From: Sedimenticola sp.
Lineage (GTDB): Bacteria > Pseudomonadota > Gammaproteobacteria > Chromatiales > Chromatiaceae
Reading direction: 5' to 3'
Length of the DNA: 8,985 nucleotides
Assembly: GCA_026197195.1 (NCBI GenBank)
Contig: JAPHUG010000344.1
Location: 1 to 8,985, forward strand
Below are positions 1 to 6,017 of this stretch, in pieces. How positions within the stretch are numbered: the stretch's first letter is position 1; each line of letters opens with the position of its first letter. The notes under the pieces were generated by a model. It had not been told where the DNA came from. It saw only the letters and a program-made list of their open reading frames with translations, and did not search any database. The position numbers were made by a program, and so were the translations under genes.

Positions 1-376
1 AGGCTTCCTCTTCCTCACCCCGCAGCACCGTCATATCAACACCGGCGGCAATATTTTCAAAGTTACGGGTTGTGTTGGCCAAATCGCTCTTGAGCTTATC
101 CAGCTGTCCTTTTAGTTCAGCCTTTTCGGTATCCGATTGGGTTGCAACTATTTTTTTACTCAGCAGCAGAATATCTTTCTGAAGCGTCTTCTGCAGTTCA
201 ACAAATGAAGCCAGGGTTTCGCTGGTTGTAGGGCCCGCTGTGGCTATGGCAACAGCTTCGGGTTGTGTCGTCTGGTTAGAGTCTTGGGAGAAGGCAACAC
301 CCGAAAAGAGAAGCGACAAAAGCTGCAGGCAAATCAATAGCCGTAAATAGCGCCCAGAGGGCCTTTGATCATTCAT
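1..376 (-). CDS. Exported coiled-coil protein, N-terminal part (probable long MscS-type mechanosensitive channel)
   Basis: Only the first 125 codons are present; the gene runs off the left edge. The protein opens with a Sec signal peptide: Arg-rich start, hydrophobic stretch at about residues 11-27, and a likely cut after Ala-Phe-Ser at residue 30. A Thr/Ala-rich linker follows, then a heptad-like charged helix at about residues 53-105, and then FENIAAGVDMTVLRGEEEE. From memory, this arrangement (signal peptide, periplasmic coiled coil, a 'FExIAxGVD' segment) resembles the N-terminus of long MscS-family channels of gammaproteobacteria; the pore domain itself lies outside the window, so this is inference. 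I chose the ATG at 376 because GGGG lies 7 bases upstream; an in-frame ATG at 388 would add four residues but has no good ribosome site. The gene follows the DUF6524 gene after an 89-bp gap and is probably cotranscribed with it. Confidence 0.55.
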   Translation of the reverse strand, partial: MNDQRPSGRYLRLLICLQLLSLLFSGVAFSQDSNQTTQPEAVAIATAGPTTSETLASFVELQKTLQKDILLLSKKIVATQSDTEKAELKGQLDKLKSDLANTTRNFENIAAGVDMTVLRGEEEEA

Positions 377-465
377 CGAATACCCCATGCGCAAAAACCA
401 GACTCAAGCCGTCGGTAGAAACCTGACAATCCACTCATTCCTTGCAAACATTCAGACAAGTGCGA

Positions 466-888
466 TCAATCTTCATCCCGATCATCAACATCCAACTGTC
501 CGCTGAGACGCCTGCGTATATGGGACCAGGAGAGACCCAGAGCCATTACCGCGGATAATATGACCAGCACGATATAGGCCAGCAGCGTGGTGTTATCGAG
601 CGAGATCAGTTGGTAGTGGATGAGGGACCAGACCAGGGTGGCAAACAGGGCGGAGGCCAGCAGTGTGCCAATAATACCTAACGAACGGGCCGTGGCACGC
701 AGGTAGATAACCCAGCCGATCAGCAGCGAGATTGCGGCCAGGGCAAGCAGAGGATCGACAATATTTTCAGCACCTACAAGCCAGTGATACCAGGAGTAGC
801 CTGATGGATTGTAGGTTGCAAAAACCAGCACTAAAGCCAGCACCCATCGAATAACAAAACTGGAAAAATTAAAACCTCTATCCGCCAT
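466..888 (-). CDS. DUF6524-type four-helix inner-membrane protein
   Basis: This is a 140-residue protein with four predicted membrane helices, at about residues 11-25, 45-64, 70-92 and 100-122. The first loop carries the motif TYNPSGYSWYHW, which I recall as typical of the DUF6524 family of small bacterial membrane proteins; the function of that family is unknown to me. The tail is first basic (HIRRRL) and then strongly acidic (DVDDRDED), which places the C-terminus most likely in the cytoplasm. The ATG at 888 is preferred over an in-frame TTG at 894 because a perfect AAAGGA sits six bases upstream of the ATG. It lies between a GNAT gene (107 bp upstream) and the exported coiled-coil gene (89 bp downstream), all on the minus strand, so a shared transcript is likely. 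There is no active-site-like residue cluster to suggest an enzyme. Confidence 0.75.
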   Translation of the reverse strand: MADRGFNFSSFVIRWVLALVLVFATYNPSGYSWYHWLVGAENIVDPLLALAAISLLIGWVIYLRATARSLGIIGTLLASALFATLVWSLIHYQLISLDNTTLLAYIVLVILSAVMALGLSWSHIRRRLSGQLDVDDRDED

Positions 889-894
889 GAACAA

Positions 895-900
895 TCCTTT
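895..900 (-). promoter_or_regulatory. Ribosome binding site of the DUF6524 gene
   Basis: On the minus strand this reads AAAGGA, six bases before the ATG at 888. It decides that start against the in-frame TTG at 894, which would directly abut the site. Confidence 0.75.
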
Positions 901-904
901 CTAA

Positions 905-985
905 TTAATGCACTCGACATGGCATAGGTGGCCAATCCACCAGCCATTTCAGAGGCTTTTTATACCATAGATTGAACCCGCTCAT
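905..985 (-). CDS. Candidate small ORF, 26 residues, Trp-rich
   Basis: In the gap between the GNAT and DUF6524 genes an ATG at 985 opens a 26-codon frame ending in TAA at 905. The peptide reads MSGFNLWYKKPLKWLVDWPP and then MPCRVH. It has three Trp (7, 14, 18), five basic residues plus His, one Cys and four Pro, a composition unlike random translation of this DNA. It begins 10 bases after the GNAT stop and ends 16 bases before the DUF6524 ATG, so it fills the gap neatly. Against it: there is no clear Shine-Dalgarno sequence (only GAAAA before ACCCAC), so translation would depend on coupling to the GNAT gene. It could equally be chance, or a decayed C-terminal remnant. No function is proposed. 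Confidence 0.3.
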   Translation of the reverse strand: MSGFNLWYKKPLKWLVDWPPMPCRVH

Positions 986-995
986 GTGGGTATTT

Positions 996-1643
996 TCAAT
1001 GCTGTCGTTTGCCTTGCTGGTCAATAACGGCTGACTGCTCCTGGCCCTTCCTCCAGGTTTGGTGCTTTTTAACGGCATCACATAGATTGGCTTGCTTGAC
1101 CATATACTCACCCCCGATGTGGGTGAATCCCTGGCGCTCATAAAAGTGCTTCACCCGTTGAACCTCGATATCAGGCACCCGTTTGCCATACTCTTCTGAG
1201 AGTGGAAAGGCCTTCAGTGCAATCAGGCTATTCTCTATACCAACCATCTGGCCAATCTTGCCCAGTAGTGCCGTCCCTATACCTTGTCCACGATAATTCG
1301 AATCCACCTTGATCTCATTGATATAAACCAGACCACTGCAGGCGCGACGGGTCTGATTGCCGTCAGCCATCTCCTGTAGATAGTGACAACCGGCATCACC
1401 GAATGCAGTTTGGGAAAAATCGGATATTTCAGGACAGATAGAATCCAGTAGAGACGCCTGATCCAGGCCATCCACATCCGCCGCGGCAAGGTCCAGTTTA
1501 TAGCCCCGGATCTCCCCCACTCTCTTTTCCGACCCTTCCCGATCGTCCCACGCCAGTGTTTTCCCAATAAATTCCACGACATAGGGTGCCAACTCAGGAT
1601 CAGAGCCCGGTCGTAGGGAGAACTCAAATTCAAGCTCAGACAT
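996..1643 (-). CDS. GNAT-family N-acetyltransferase
   Basis: A 215-residue protein of the GNAT fold, which moves an acetyl group from acetyl-CoA to an amine; the substrate cannot be told from the sequence. The acetyl-CoA pyrophosphate loop (motif A) is clear at residues 113-127, with RGQGIGTALL following the beta strand LVYINEIKV (105-113). Motif B is seen as HFYERQGFTHIGGEYMVK (166-183). The first 100 residues are not a standard GNAT N-terminus and include an acidic stretch with several Cys (70, 86, 102); a basic, Gln-rich tail follows residue 184. The ATG at 1643 is chosen because GGAG lies six bases upstream; the in-frame GTG at 1646 would be only three bases from it. It is the first gene of the minus-strand run, with a promoter-like sequence and a palindrome just upstream. 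Confidence 0.85.
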   Translation of the reverse strand: MSELEFEFSLRPGSDPELAPYVVEFIGKTLAWDDREGSEKRVGEIRGYKLDLAAADVDGLDQASLLDSICPEISDFSQTAFGDAGCHYLQEMADGNQTRRACSGLVYINEIKVDSNYRGQGIGTALLGKIGQMVGIENSLIALKAFPLSEEYGKRVPDIEVQRVKHFYERQGFTHIGGEYMVKQANLCDAVKKHQTWRKGQEQSAVIDQQGKRQH

Positions 1644-1649
1644 CACATT

Positions 1650-1653
1650 CTCC
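1650..1653 (-). promoter_or_regulatory. Ribosome binding site of the GNAT gene
   Basis: GGAG on the minus strand, six bases before the ATG at 1643. It selects that codon over the GTG at 1646. Confidence 0.65.
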
Positions 1654-1661
1654 AGATAACC

Positions 1662-1671
1662 CTAATATTAG
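1662..1671. repeat. Perfect 10-bp palindrome in the GNAT leader
   Basis: CTAATATTAG equals its own reverse complement. It sits between the predicted start of transcription (about 1676) and the ribosome site (1650-1653) of the GNAT gene, where a repressor could act. The symmetry does not extend beyond ten bases and the region is AT-rich, so chance is possible. Confidence 0.3.
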
Positions 1672-1682
1672 TAATTGCTTAT

Positions 1683-1691
1683 ACTATAGCA
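1683..1691 (-). promoter_or_regulatory. Extended -10 promoter candidate for the GNAT gene
   Basis: On the minus strand this reads TGCTATAGT, an extended -10 element (TGn plus TATAGT, five of six to TATAAT). No good -35 hexamer lies 16-18 bases upstream, which is usual for promoters of the extended -10 type. Transcription would begin near 1676, giving a leader of about 33 bases. Confidence 0.4.
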
Positions 1692-1825
1692 TTTTCCAAC
1701 CTTTTTCATAGGAAATAATCAAACCTGTGACCGCTATCGCTTTAAATTGATCGACTTCGGGTATTAACAATTAGGGAGATCGGTCGTTACAGGGGGTATT
1801 GGGGACTAATCTGGAGATCGTCACG

Positions 1826-2263
1826 ATGAGCACTAAATACCGGGATAGCCAGCGGCTGATTTCACTGCTACTACTGCTATTATCCGCAACGCACGCTGTG
1901 GCGGAGAGTAGCCCATCAACCACCGCCACAGAGCCAAGCAGGGCGGGCATGGGCTTCGATCTCTACCGGACCCCTGTTGTACCCACGCCATCCGCCGAGG
2001 ATCGCACCAAGAACTGCTATGCCCTTGAACAGGAGATGGCCGCCCAGGTTCCCAAGACTTACAGTTACAAACCGGACTTTTATAATGATCCGTATCAGGG
2101 CGCTTCTATCTGGATTGGCACCACACTGTTCATGCCCGTCTATGCGCTATCAGCCTACTCAGGCTTTAAGCAGTACGGTGAAAATGCTCGCATCATCACG
2201 GCTGAAGAACGCATAGCCCTGTTGCGACACCTGAAGGCACAAAACCGCTGTTTTGAGAGCTGA
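1826..2263 (+). CDS. Small exported protein of unknown function
   Basis: I do not recognise a named family. The 145-residue product has a Sec signal peptide: charged start MSTKYRDSQR, hydrophobic core LISLLLLLLS, likely cut after Ala-Val-Ala at residue 26. A Ser/Thr/Pro-rich linker follows to about residue 58. The remaining part is conserved in style: NCYALEQEM near 63-71, an aromatic block (TYSYKPDFYNDPYQG, 78-92), a hydrophobic stretch at 94-113 that may be a membrane helix, then a charged helix ending in RCFES. The mature protein has just two cysteines (64 and 142), which could form one disulfide in the periplasm. The ATG at 1826 is chosen because GGAG lies nine bases before it and the signal peptide begins there; a TTG at 1799 would spoil the signal peptide. 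It is divergent from the GNAT gene and convergent with hypF, so it is transcribed alone. Confidence 0.75.
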   Translation: MSTKYRDSQRLISLLLLLLSATHAVAESSPSTTATEPSRAGMGFDLYRTPVVPTPSAEDRTKNCYALEQEMAAQVPKTYSYKPDFYNDPYQGASIWIGTTLFMPVYALSAYSGFKQYGENARIITAEERIALLRHLKAQNRCFES

Positions 2264-2276
2264 CAGGGCGCGTACC

Positions 2277-4631
2277 TTAATCAGACACTTTTTTCAGTGC
2301 CCTCGCCGCCGCTATGACGGCCTGCCCCAATGACAATCCACCGTCATTTGCGGGGTACCTGCTGGGACTCATCACTTGGAGTGAATGCTCCCGCAACTGC
2401 TGGCTCACACCCTCCAGGATAATGCGGTTCTGAAAGACACCACCAGAGAGTACAACGGTATTCAGTTGCTGCTGTTTACAAAGAGTGACCGTCATCTTTA
2501 CAACAGTTTGGATCAGACCCGAATGGAATCGTGCCGCAATCCGGCTGGCATCCACACCGGCAGAGAGATCTTCCAACAAGGTGGACCATAGCGGTTGCCA
2601 ATCGATAACGATTTGCCCCTCAATCTGGCAGGTTCGACCGCTGTAGCGACCTGCATGCAGCCCCAACTCATTTCGTTCAACCAACGCCTCCATTTCAATC
2701 GCCGCCTGTCCTTCATGACTGGCCTGTTCACGACAGATCCCAATCGCCGCGGCTACCGCATCAAACAGACGACCACAAGAGGAGGCCGTTGGCGAATTCA
2801 AACCACGGTCGAGCATCTGTTGCAGGTTCTTGATCGGCTTGGACTGTAGAAATTGAATCAGCTCCAAATGGCTATACTGAGTGGTAACGGTGGTCCAATT
2901 GAGTTCGCTCATCAGATAGGCCAGCGTATTTCGCCAGGGCTCATACATCGCCTTGGCACCCCCGAGCATGGCGATCGGTTTAAAATAACCAAGTCGATCA
3001 GAGGTGAGATAATCCACCTGCAAAAATTCTCCGCCCCATAAGGCACCATCCTCTCCCATGCCGAGCCCATCCAACGCAATACCCAGTACCGGGGCGCCAT
3101 CCAGCGCATAACCCTGCTCAGCCAGCGTACTGGCAATATGTGCATGATGATGTTGGACCTTTAACAGGGGTAATACAGATTCTGCTGCAAAAGATTCACC
3201 CCACTGAGAGGATAAATAGTTGGGATGCCGGTCAATAACCACCACTTCGGGTTGATGCTCATACAACTCATGGTAGAGCTTGAGGGTTCTTTGATACTCG
3301 GCAAGTGTTGCCGCATTTTCGAGGTCACCCATATGTTGAGAGACAATCGCCTGATTCTGTTTAACCAGACAGAAGGTATTCTTTAACTCGCCGCCCAAGG
3401 CCACTATTGATGGAGCCTGTTCAAAACCGCGAGGTAGTGTTAATGGCTCAGGGGCATACCCCCTCGCACGACGCAGCATACAGCGCTGACCATCAACAAC
3501 ACGCACCACTGAATCATCAAGACGGTTTACGATCTCTCGATCATGCAACAACCAATAATCCGCTATTGATGCTAATCGATCACACGCCTCTGCGTTACCT
3601 ATGACCTGGGGTTCATCAGACTGATTACCGGATGTCAGGATTATTGGATGATCCAATAACGTCATGAGCAGATGATGCAGGGGTGTATAAGGCAGCATAA
3701 AGCCCAGCGTGTTCTGACCCGGTGCGACGGCTGATGGAAGTTTCTCAGAACCGGTTTGATCAAGCACTACAATGGGCGCAGCAACACTCTCAAGCAATGC
3801 TTGTTCAGTGGGGTTAAGTGAAGCAAAGCGAGTGATCATGGCCTGGTCTTTCGCCATCAGGGCAAAGGCCTTGTGGTATCGACGCTTGCGGTCACGCAAG
3901 CGGGTAACCGCCTGAGCATTCATGGCATCACAGGCCAGATGAACACCACCAATACCTTTTATGGCAACAATAGCGCCGCTTTTAATCAGTGCCGCGGTCT
4001 GCCGGATCGCCTCGCCCGCCTGTAGAGAGCCTTCAATCACACCGGAAACATCTTCAAGCCAGAGCGACGGTCCACACTTAGCGCAGGCATTGGGTTGTGC
4101 ATGAAAACGTCTGTTGGCAGGATCGGTATACTCAGAAAGACACGTCTCACACTGCTGAAATACCGCCATACTGGTCGTGGCACGGTCATACGGTATTGAC
4201 TTAATGATCGAAAGACGGGGGCCGCAGTGAGTACAGTTTGTAAAGGCATAACCATAACGACGATTATCAGGATCATTGATATCAACAAGGCAGGCCGCAC
4301 AGGTTGCTGCATCAGCAACAACGCCGGTCTGAACCCGGCCACCCTGACTCTCTATGATGGTAAAGCCATTATAGAAAACGCCCGTAGACAACTCAGAACA
4401 TTCAATGCTTTCGATCTTTGCCAGAGGAGGCGGCTGTTGTTGTAATAAGTGGATCAGTTCACTTATCTGTTCGGCTTTACCTACAACATCTATCACCACA
4501 CCTTCTGAATCATTCCAAACCGCACCTTGCAGTTTTAAACGATTTGCGAGATTCCAAACCGTGGGTCGGAAACCCACCCCCTGAACCAGGCCCCTTACCC
4601 GTATCCTCTCTGCCTTGTGCGTAGTACTCAT
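2277..4631 (-). CDS. hypF: Carbamoyltransferase HypF, [NiFe]-hydrogenase maturation
   Basis: HypF makes carbamoyl-adenylate from carbamoyl phosphate and ATP and passes the carbamoyl group to the C-terminal Cys of HypE, the first step to the CN ligands of [NiFe] hydrogenases; it acts in the cytoplasm. The 784 residues match the family's usual length and all domains are intact. The acylphosphatase domain has VRGLVQGVGFRP (12-23). Two zinc fingers follow, each C-X2-C-X18-C-X2-C: Cys 111/114/133/136 and 161/164/183/186. A YrdC-like domain spans about 205-390 (KGIGGVHLACDA, ILTSGNQSDEP, LRRARGYAPEP). The C-terminal Kae1-like carbamoyltransferase part has VQHHHAHIAS (492-501), YEPWRNTLAYL (563-573), LSGGVFQNR (728-736) and NDGGLSLGQ (762-770). 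The ATG at 4631 has no strong ribosome site. It is co-oriented with cheV, 88 bp away, and converges on 1826-2263. No other hyp or hydrogenase gene is in view. Confidence 0.97.
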   Translation of the reverse strand: MSTTHKAERIRVRGLVQGVGFRPTVWNLANRLKLQGAVWNDSEGVVIDVVGKAEQISELIHLLQQQPPPLAKIESIECSELSTGVFYNGFTIIESQGGRVQTGVVADAATCAACLVDINDPDNRRYGYAFTNCTHCGPRLSIIKSIPYDRATTSMAVFQQCETCLSEYTDPANRRFHAQPNACAKCGPSLWLEDVSGVIEGSLQAGEAIRQTAALIKSGAIVAIKGIGGVHLACDAMNAQAVTRLRDRKRRYHKAFALMAKDQAMITRFASLNPTEQALLESVAAPIVVLDQTGSEKLPSAVAPGQNTLGFMLPYTPLHHLLMTLLDHPIILTSGNQSDEPQVIGNAEACDRLASIADYWLLHDREIVNRLDDSVVRVVDGQRCMLRRARGYAPEPLTLPRGFEQAPSIVALGGELKNTFCLVKQNQAIVSQHMGDLENAATLAEYQRTLKLYHELYEHQPEVVVIDRHPNYLSSQWGESFAAESVLPLLKVQHHHAHIASTLAEQGYALDGAPVLGIALDGLGMGEDGALWGGEFLQVDYLTSDRLGYFKPIAMLGGAKAMYEPWRNTLAYLMSELNWTTVTTQYSHLELIQFLQSKPIKNLQQMLDRGLNSPTASSCGRLFDAVAAAIGICREQASHEGQAAIEMEALVERNELGLHAGRYSGRTCQIEGQIVIDWQPLWSTLLEDLSAGVDASRIAARFHSGLIQTVVKMTVTLCKQQQLNTVVLSGGVFQNRIILEGVSQQLREHSLQVMSPSRYPANDGGLSLGQAVIAAARALKKVSD

Positions 4632-4657
4632 AGATAACCAGGTCGAATTACAGAAGT

Positions 4658-4686
4658 GTTGTAGTGCCAGTTTACCCGCTCTTCAA
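4658..4686 (-). promoter_or_regulatory. Weak sigma70-like promoter candidate for hypF
   Basis: On the minus strand TTGAAG (4681-4686) and TACAAC (4658-4663) are separated by 17 bases, each four of six to consensus. Transcription would begin near 4651, about 20 bases before the hypF ATG. The match is modest and read-through from cheV is equally possible, since no terminator is visible in the 88-bp gap. Confidence 0.28.
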
Positions 4687-4719
4687 AAACAGATCGACAG
4701 CACAATCTCTCAGCATTGA

Positions 4720-5625
4720 CTATTCTGCAGAACGGCTCAATCCAACCATGACAGCCTCAGCCAACTCCTCTGTCACAAACTTGGTTAACGCGGCATTCGC
4801 ACCACTGGTCACTGCAAACTCCTGACTGACCGCACCAGCCAATGAGGTATGCAACAAAATATAGACCGACGAAAGATCCTCATTCTTGCGAATTTCGCGG
4901 GTCAAGGTGTAACCATCCATCTCAGGCATCTCAATATCCGAAACAATAAGATCAACCCTTCGCCCTTCAAGTTGCAAGGAGTTGAGATAATCAAGCGCCT
5001 CTTTACCATCCTTGGCAACCAAGGGATCAATCCCGATCATCGCCAACGTTTGCGTGATCTGTTTCCTGGCCAGAGCCGAGTCATCAACAATCAATACCAG
5101 CTTCCCCTTTACAGCTTCCAGCTGCTCCTGGGTAAGATTAATGCCTTGTCCAGTACTGTCTGATGGAGGCGCAACTTCATTCAACACACGTTCAACATCA
5201 ATAACCTCGATGATTTTATTATCTCTGTTGACCACGCCCGTAATGTAGTTAAATCGTCCTACTGAAGTAGGTGGCGGCTGAATAGCGCCCCAATCAAGCG
5301 AAACGATTTGATCCACTTTATTAACCAGAAACCCCTGAAGTGAGCGATTGAACTCAGAAATAATAATCGAGCAGGCCTGCCTGTTATCTGGATCAGAAGA
5401 GACGGGCATTTTCAAAGCTGTTGATAGATCAATAACCGGGAACGGTTGACCACGAAGACGCGCAATACCGATCACGGCATCATGCGAACCGGGAAGCGTA
5501 TTCATCTTGTGATAAGGAATAATCTCTTTGATCTTAAGCACATTAATGCCAAAGACCTGTCTTCCGAAAAGGGTAAACAAGAGCATCCGTTGCTGTAGCT
5601 CTTTATTTTTAGTACTGGATTTCAA
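4720..5625 (-). CDS. cheV: Chemotaxis coupling protein CheV (CheW-receiver)
   Basis: A 301-residue protein with an N-terminal CheW domain (about 13-152) and a C-terminal response-regulator receiver (about 175-300), the CheV architecture. CheV links chemoreceptors to the CheA kinase, and phosphorylation of its receiver is thought to tune that coupling. CheW features: FGINVLKIKEII (25-36), GIARLRGQPFPVIDL (53-67), YITGVVNRDNKIIEVIDVERVL (127-148). Receiver features are complete: acidic pair Asp181-Asp182, phospho-acceptor Asp230 in VSDIEMPEMDGY, Thr260 and Lys282, so the domain should be active. No ATG exists upstream in frame before a stop (TAA at 5662-5664). The start is therefore either TTG at 5625 or the ATG at residue 14 (5586), which would cut into the start of the CheW domain; TTG is preferred, but its ribosome site is poor. 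No receptor, cheA or other chemotaxis gene is nearby. Confidence 0.92.
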   Translation of the reverse strand: MKSSTKNKELQQRMLLFTLFGRQVFGINVLKIKEIIPYHKMNTLPGSHDAVIGIARLRGQPFPVIDLSTALKMPVSSDPDNRQACSIIISEFNRSLQGFLVNKVDQIVSLDWGAIQPPPTSVGRFNYITGVVNRDNKIIEVIDVERVLNEVAPPSDSTGQGINLTQEQLEAVKGKLVLIVDDSALARKQITQTLAMIGIDPLVAKDGKEALDYLNSLQLEGRRVDLIVSDIEMPEMDGYTLTREIRKNEDLSSVYILLHTSLAGAVSQEFAVTSGANAALTKFVTEELAEAVMVGLSRSAE

Positions 5626-5719
5626 AACTTTACTGCCAAAAGTAACTGCATGTGAATGCTTTTATGAATAAGGAGACCAGCATCCAGCGAGAGAAATAAT
5701 AACTGAACACAGATTATCT

Positions 5720-5748
5720 ATTACACTGTTTAGCGTCTAACCTAACAA
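5720..5748 (-). promoter_or_regulatory. Sigma70-like promoter candidate for cheV
   Basis: On the minus strand TTGTTA (5743-5748, four of six) and TGTAAT (5720-5725, five of six) lie exactly 17 bases apart. Transcription would begin near 5713, giving a leader of about 88 bases before the TTG start. A flagellar sigma28 promoter (TAAAG-GCCGATAA type) was looked for and not found here. Confidence 0.45.
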
Positions 5749-5913
5749 TATCTTTATGAAGGATTAGTGGATTACAAAAGACAATAGTCGACTTTATGGT
5801 GATATAACAACTACGTCCTGGTTCTATTTTGTTGATAGAGAGATGCAGTTAAATAGCAGTCTTTAAGTGTAATATTGTAAAAAACAGTAAAACCCTTGAT
5901 TATTTTCACTATA

Positions 5914-5942
5914 TTGACACTTTAGGTATTGGCAAGTCGAAT
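5914..5942 (+). promoter_or_regulatory. Sigma70-like promoter candidate for the H1-like gene
   Basis: A perfect -35 hexamer TTGACA (5914-5919) is followed after 17 bases by TCGAAT (5937-5942), four of six to consensus. Transcription would begin near 5949, leaving a leader of about 69 bases to the ATG at 6018. Confidence 0.45.
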
Positions 5943-6005
5943 TATCTTTGGCACTATTCGATTTGTGGGATATTCCAATACCTGTTGCATTTTATACTCT
6001 CTCAT

Positions 6006-6010
6006 GGGGA
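6006..6010 (+). promoter_or_regulatory. Ribosome binding site of the H1-like gene
   Basis: GGGGA seven bases before the ATG at 6018. It selects this codon over an in-frame TTG at 5985, which has no such site and would add an unrelated 11-residue start. Confidence 0.65.
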
Positions 6011-6017
6011 ACCTCAG

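Larger units (their letters stand above)
5626..6017. other. Divergent AT-rich intergenic region between cheV and the H1-like gene
   Basis: These 392 bases hold no convincing gene: every frame is broken into runs of a few codons. They carry a predicted cheV promoter (minus strand, 5720-5748) and a predicted promoter of the H1-like gene (plus strand, 5914-5942). Between them, about 5750-5910 is AT-rich with no clear inverted repeat, hairpin terminator or known riboswitch that I can see. The length leaves room for regulator sites. Confidence 0.6.

Noticed and set aside
927..941. GGTGG-CCAAT-CCACC hairpin between GNAT and DUF6524 as a terminator
   Set aside because: The stem is only five base pairs with no T run after it, and it lies inside the candidate small ORF.
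986..1141. An upstream extension of the small ORF in the same frame, giving a 78-residue product
   Set aside because: This part lies over the 3' end of the GNAT gene in another frame, its composition is Ser/Pro/Lys-rich as expected of an antiframe shadow, and no ribosome site precedes it. Only the ATG-initiated 26 codons outside the GNAT gene are worth keeping.
1747..1751. FNR-type half-site TTGAT in the divergent gap
   Set aside because: The matching ATCAA half is absent at the required spacing.
1739..1767. Plus-strand promoter for the exported protein gene (TATTAA at 1762-1767, TTGATC at 1747-1752)
   Set aside because: The two elements are nine bases apart, and no partner at 16-18 bases matches either of them; too weak to call.
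2264..2310. Possible terminator between the convergent unknown gene and hypF
   Set aside because: The only inverted repeats (CACT/AGTG, and AGGGC/GCCCT with a 28-base loop) are short or widely spaced and lack a following T run in the right place.
5622..5717. Upstream extension in another frame suggesting that cheV is frameshifted at its start
   Set aside because: The frame (hydrophobic, about 31 codons) has no proper start except the internal ATG at 5651, and CheV proteins have no hydrophobic N-terminal segment; the CheW domain is complete without it.
5993..5998. TATACT as a -10 element of the H1-like gene
   Set aside because: Transcription would begin at about 6005, leaving the ribosome site at the very 5' end, and no -35 lies at proper distance.
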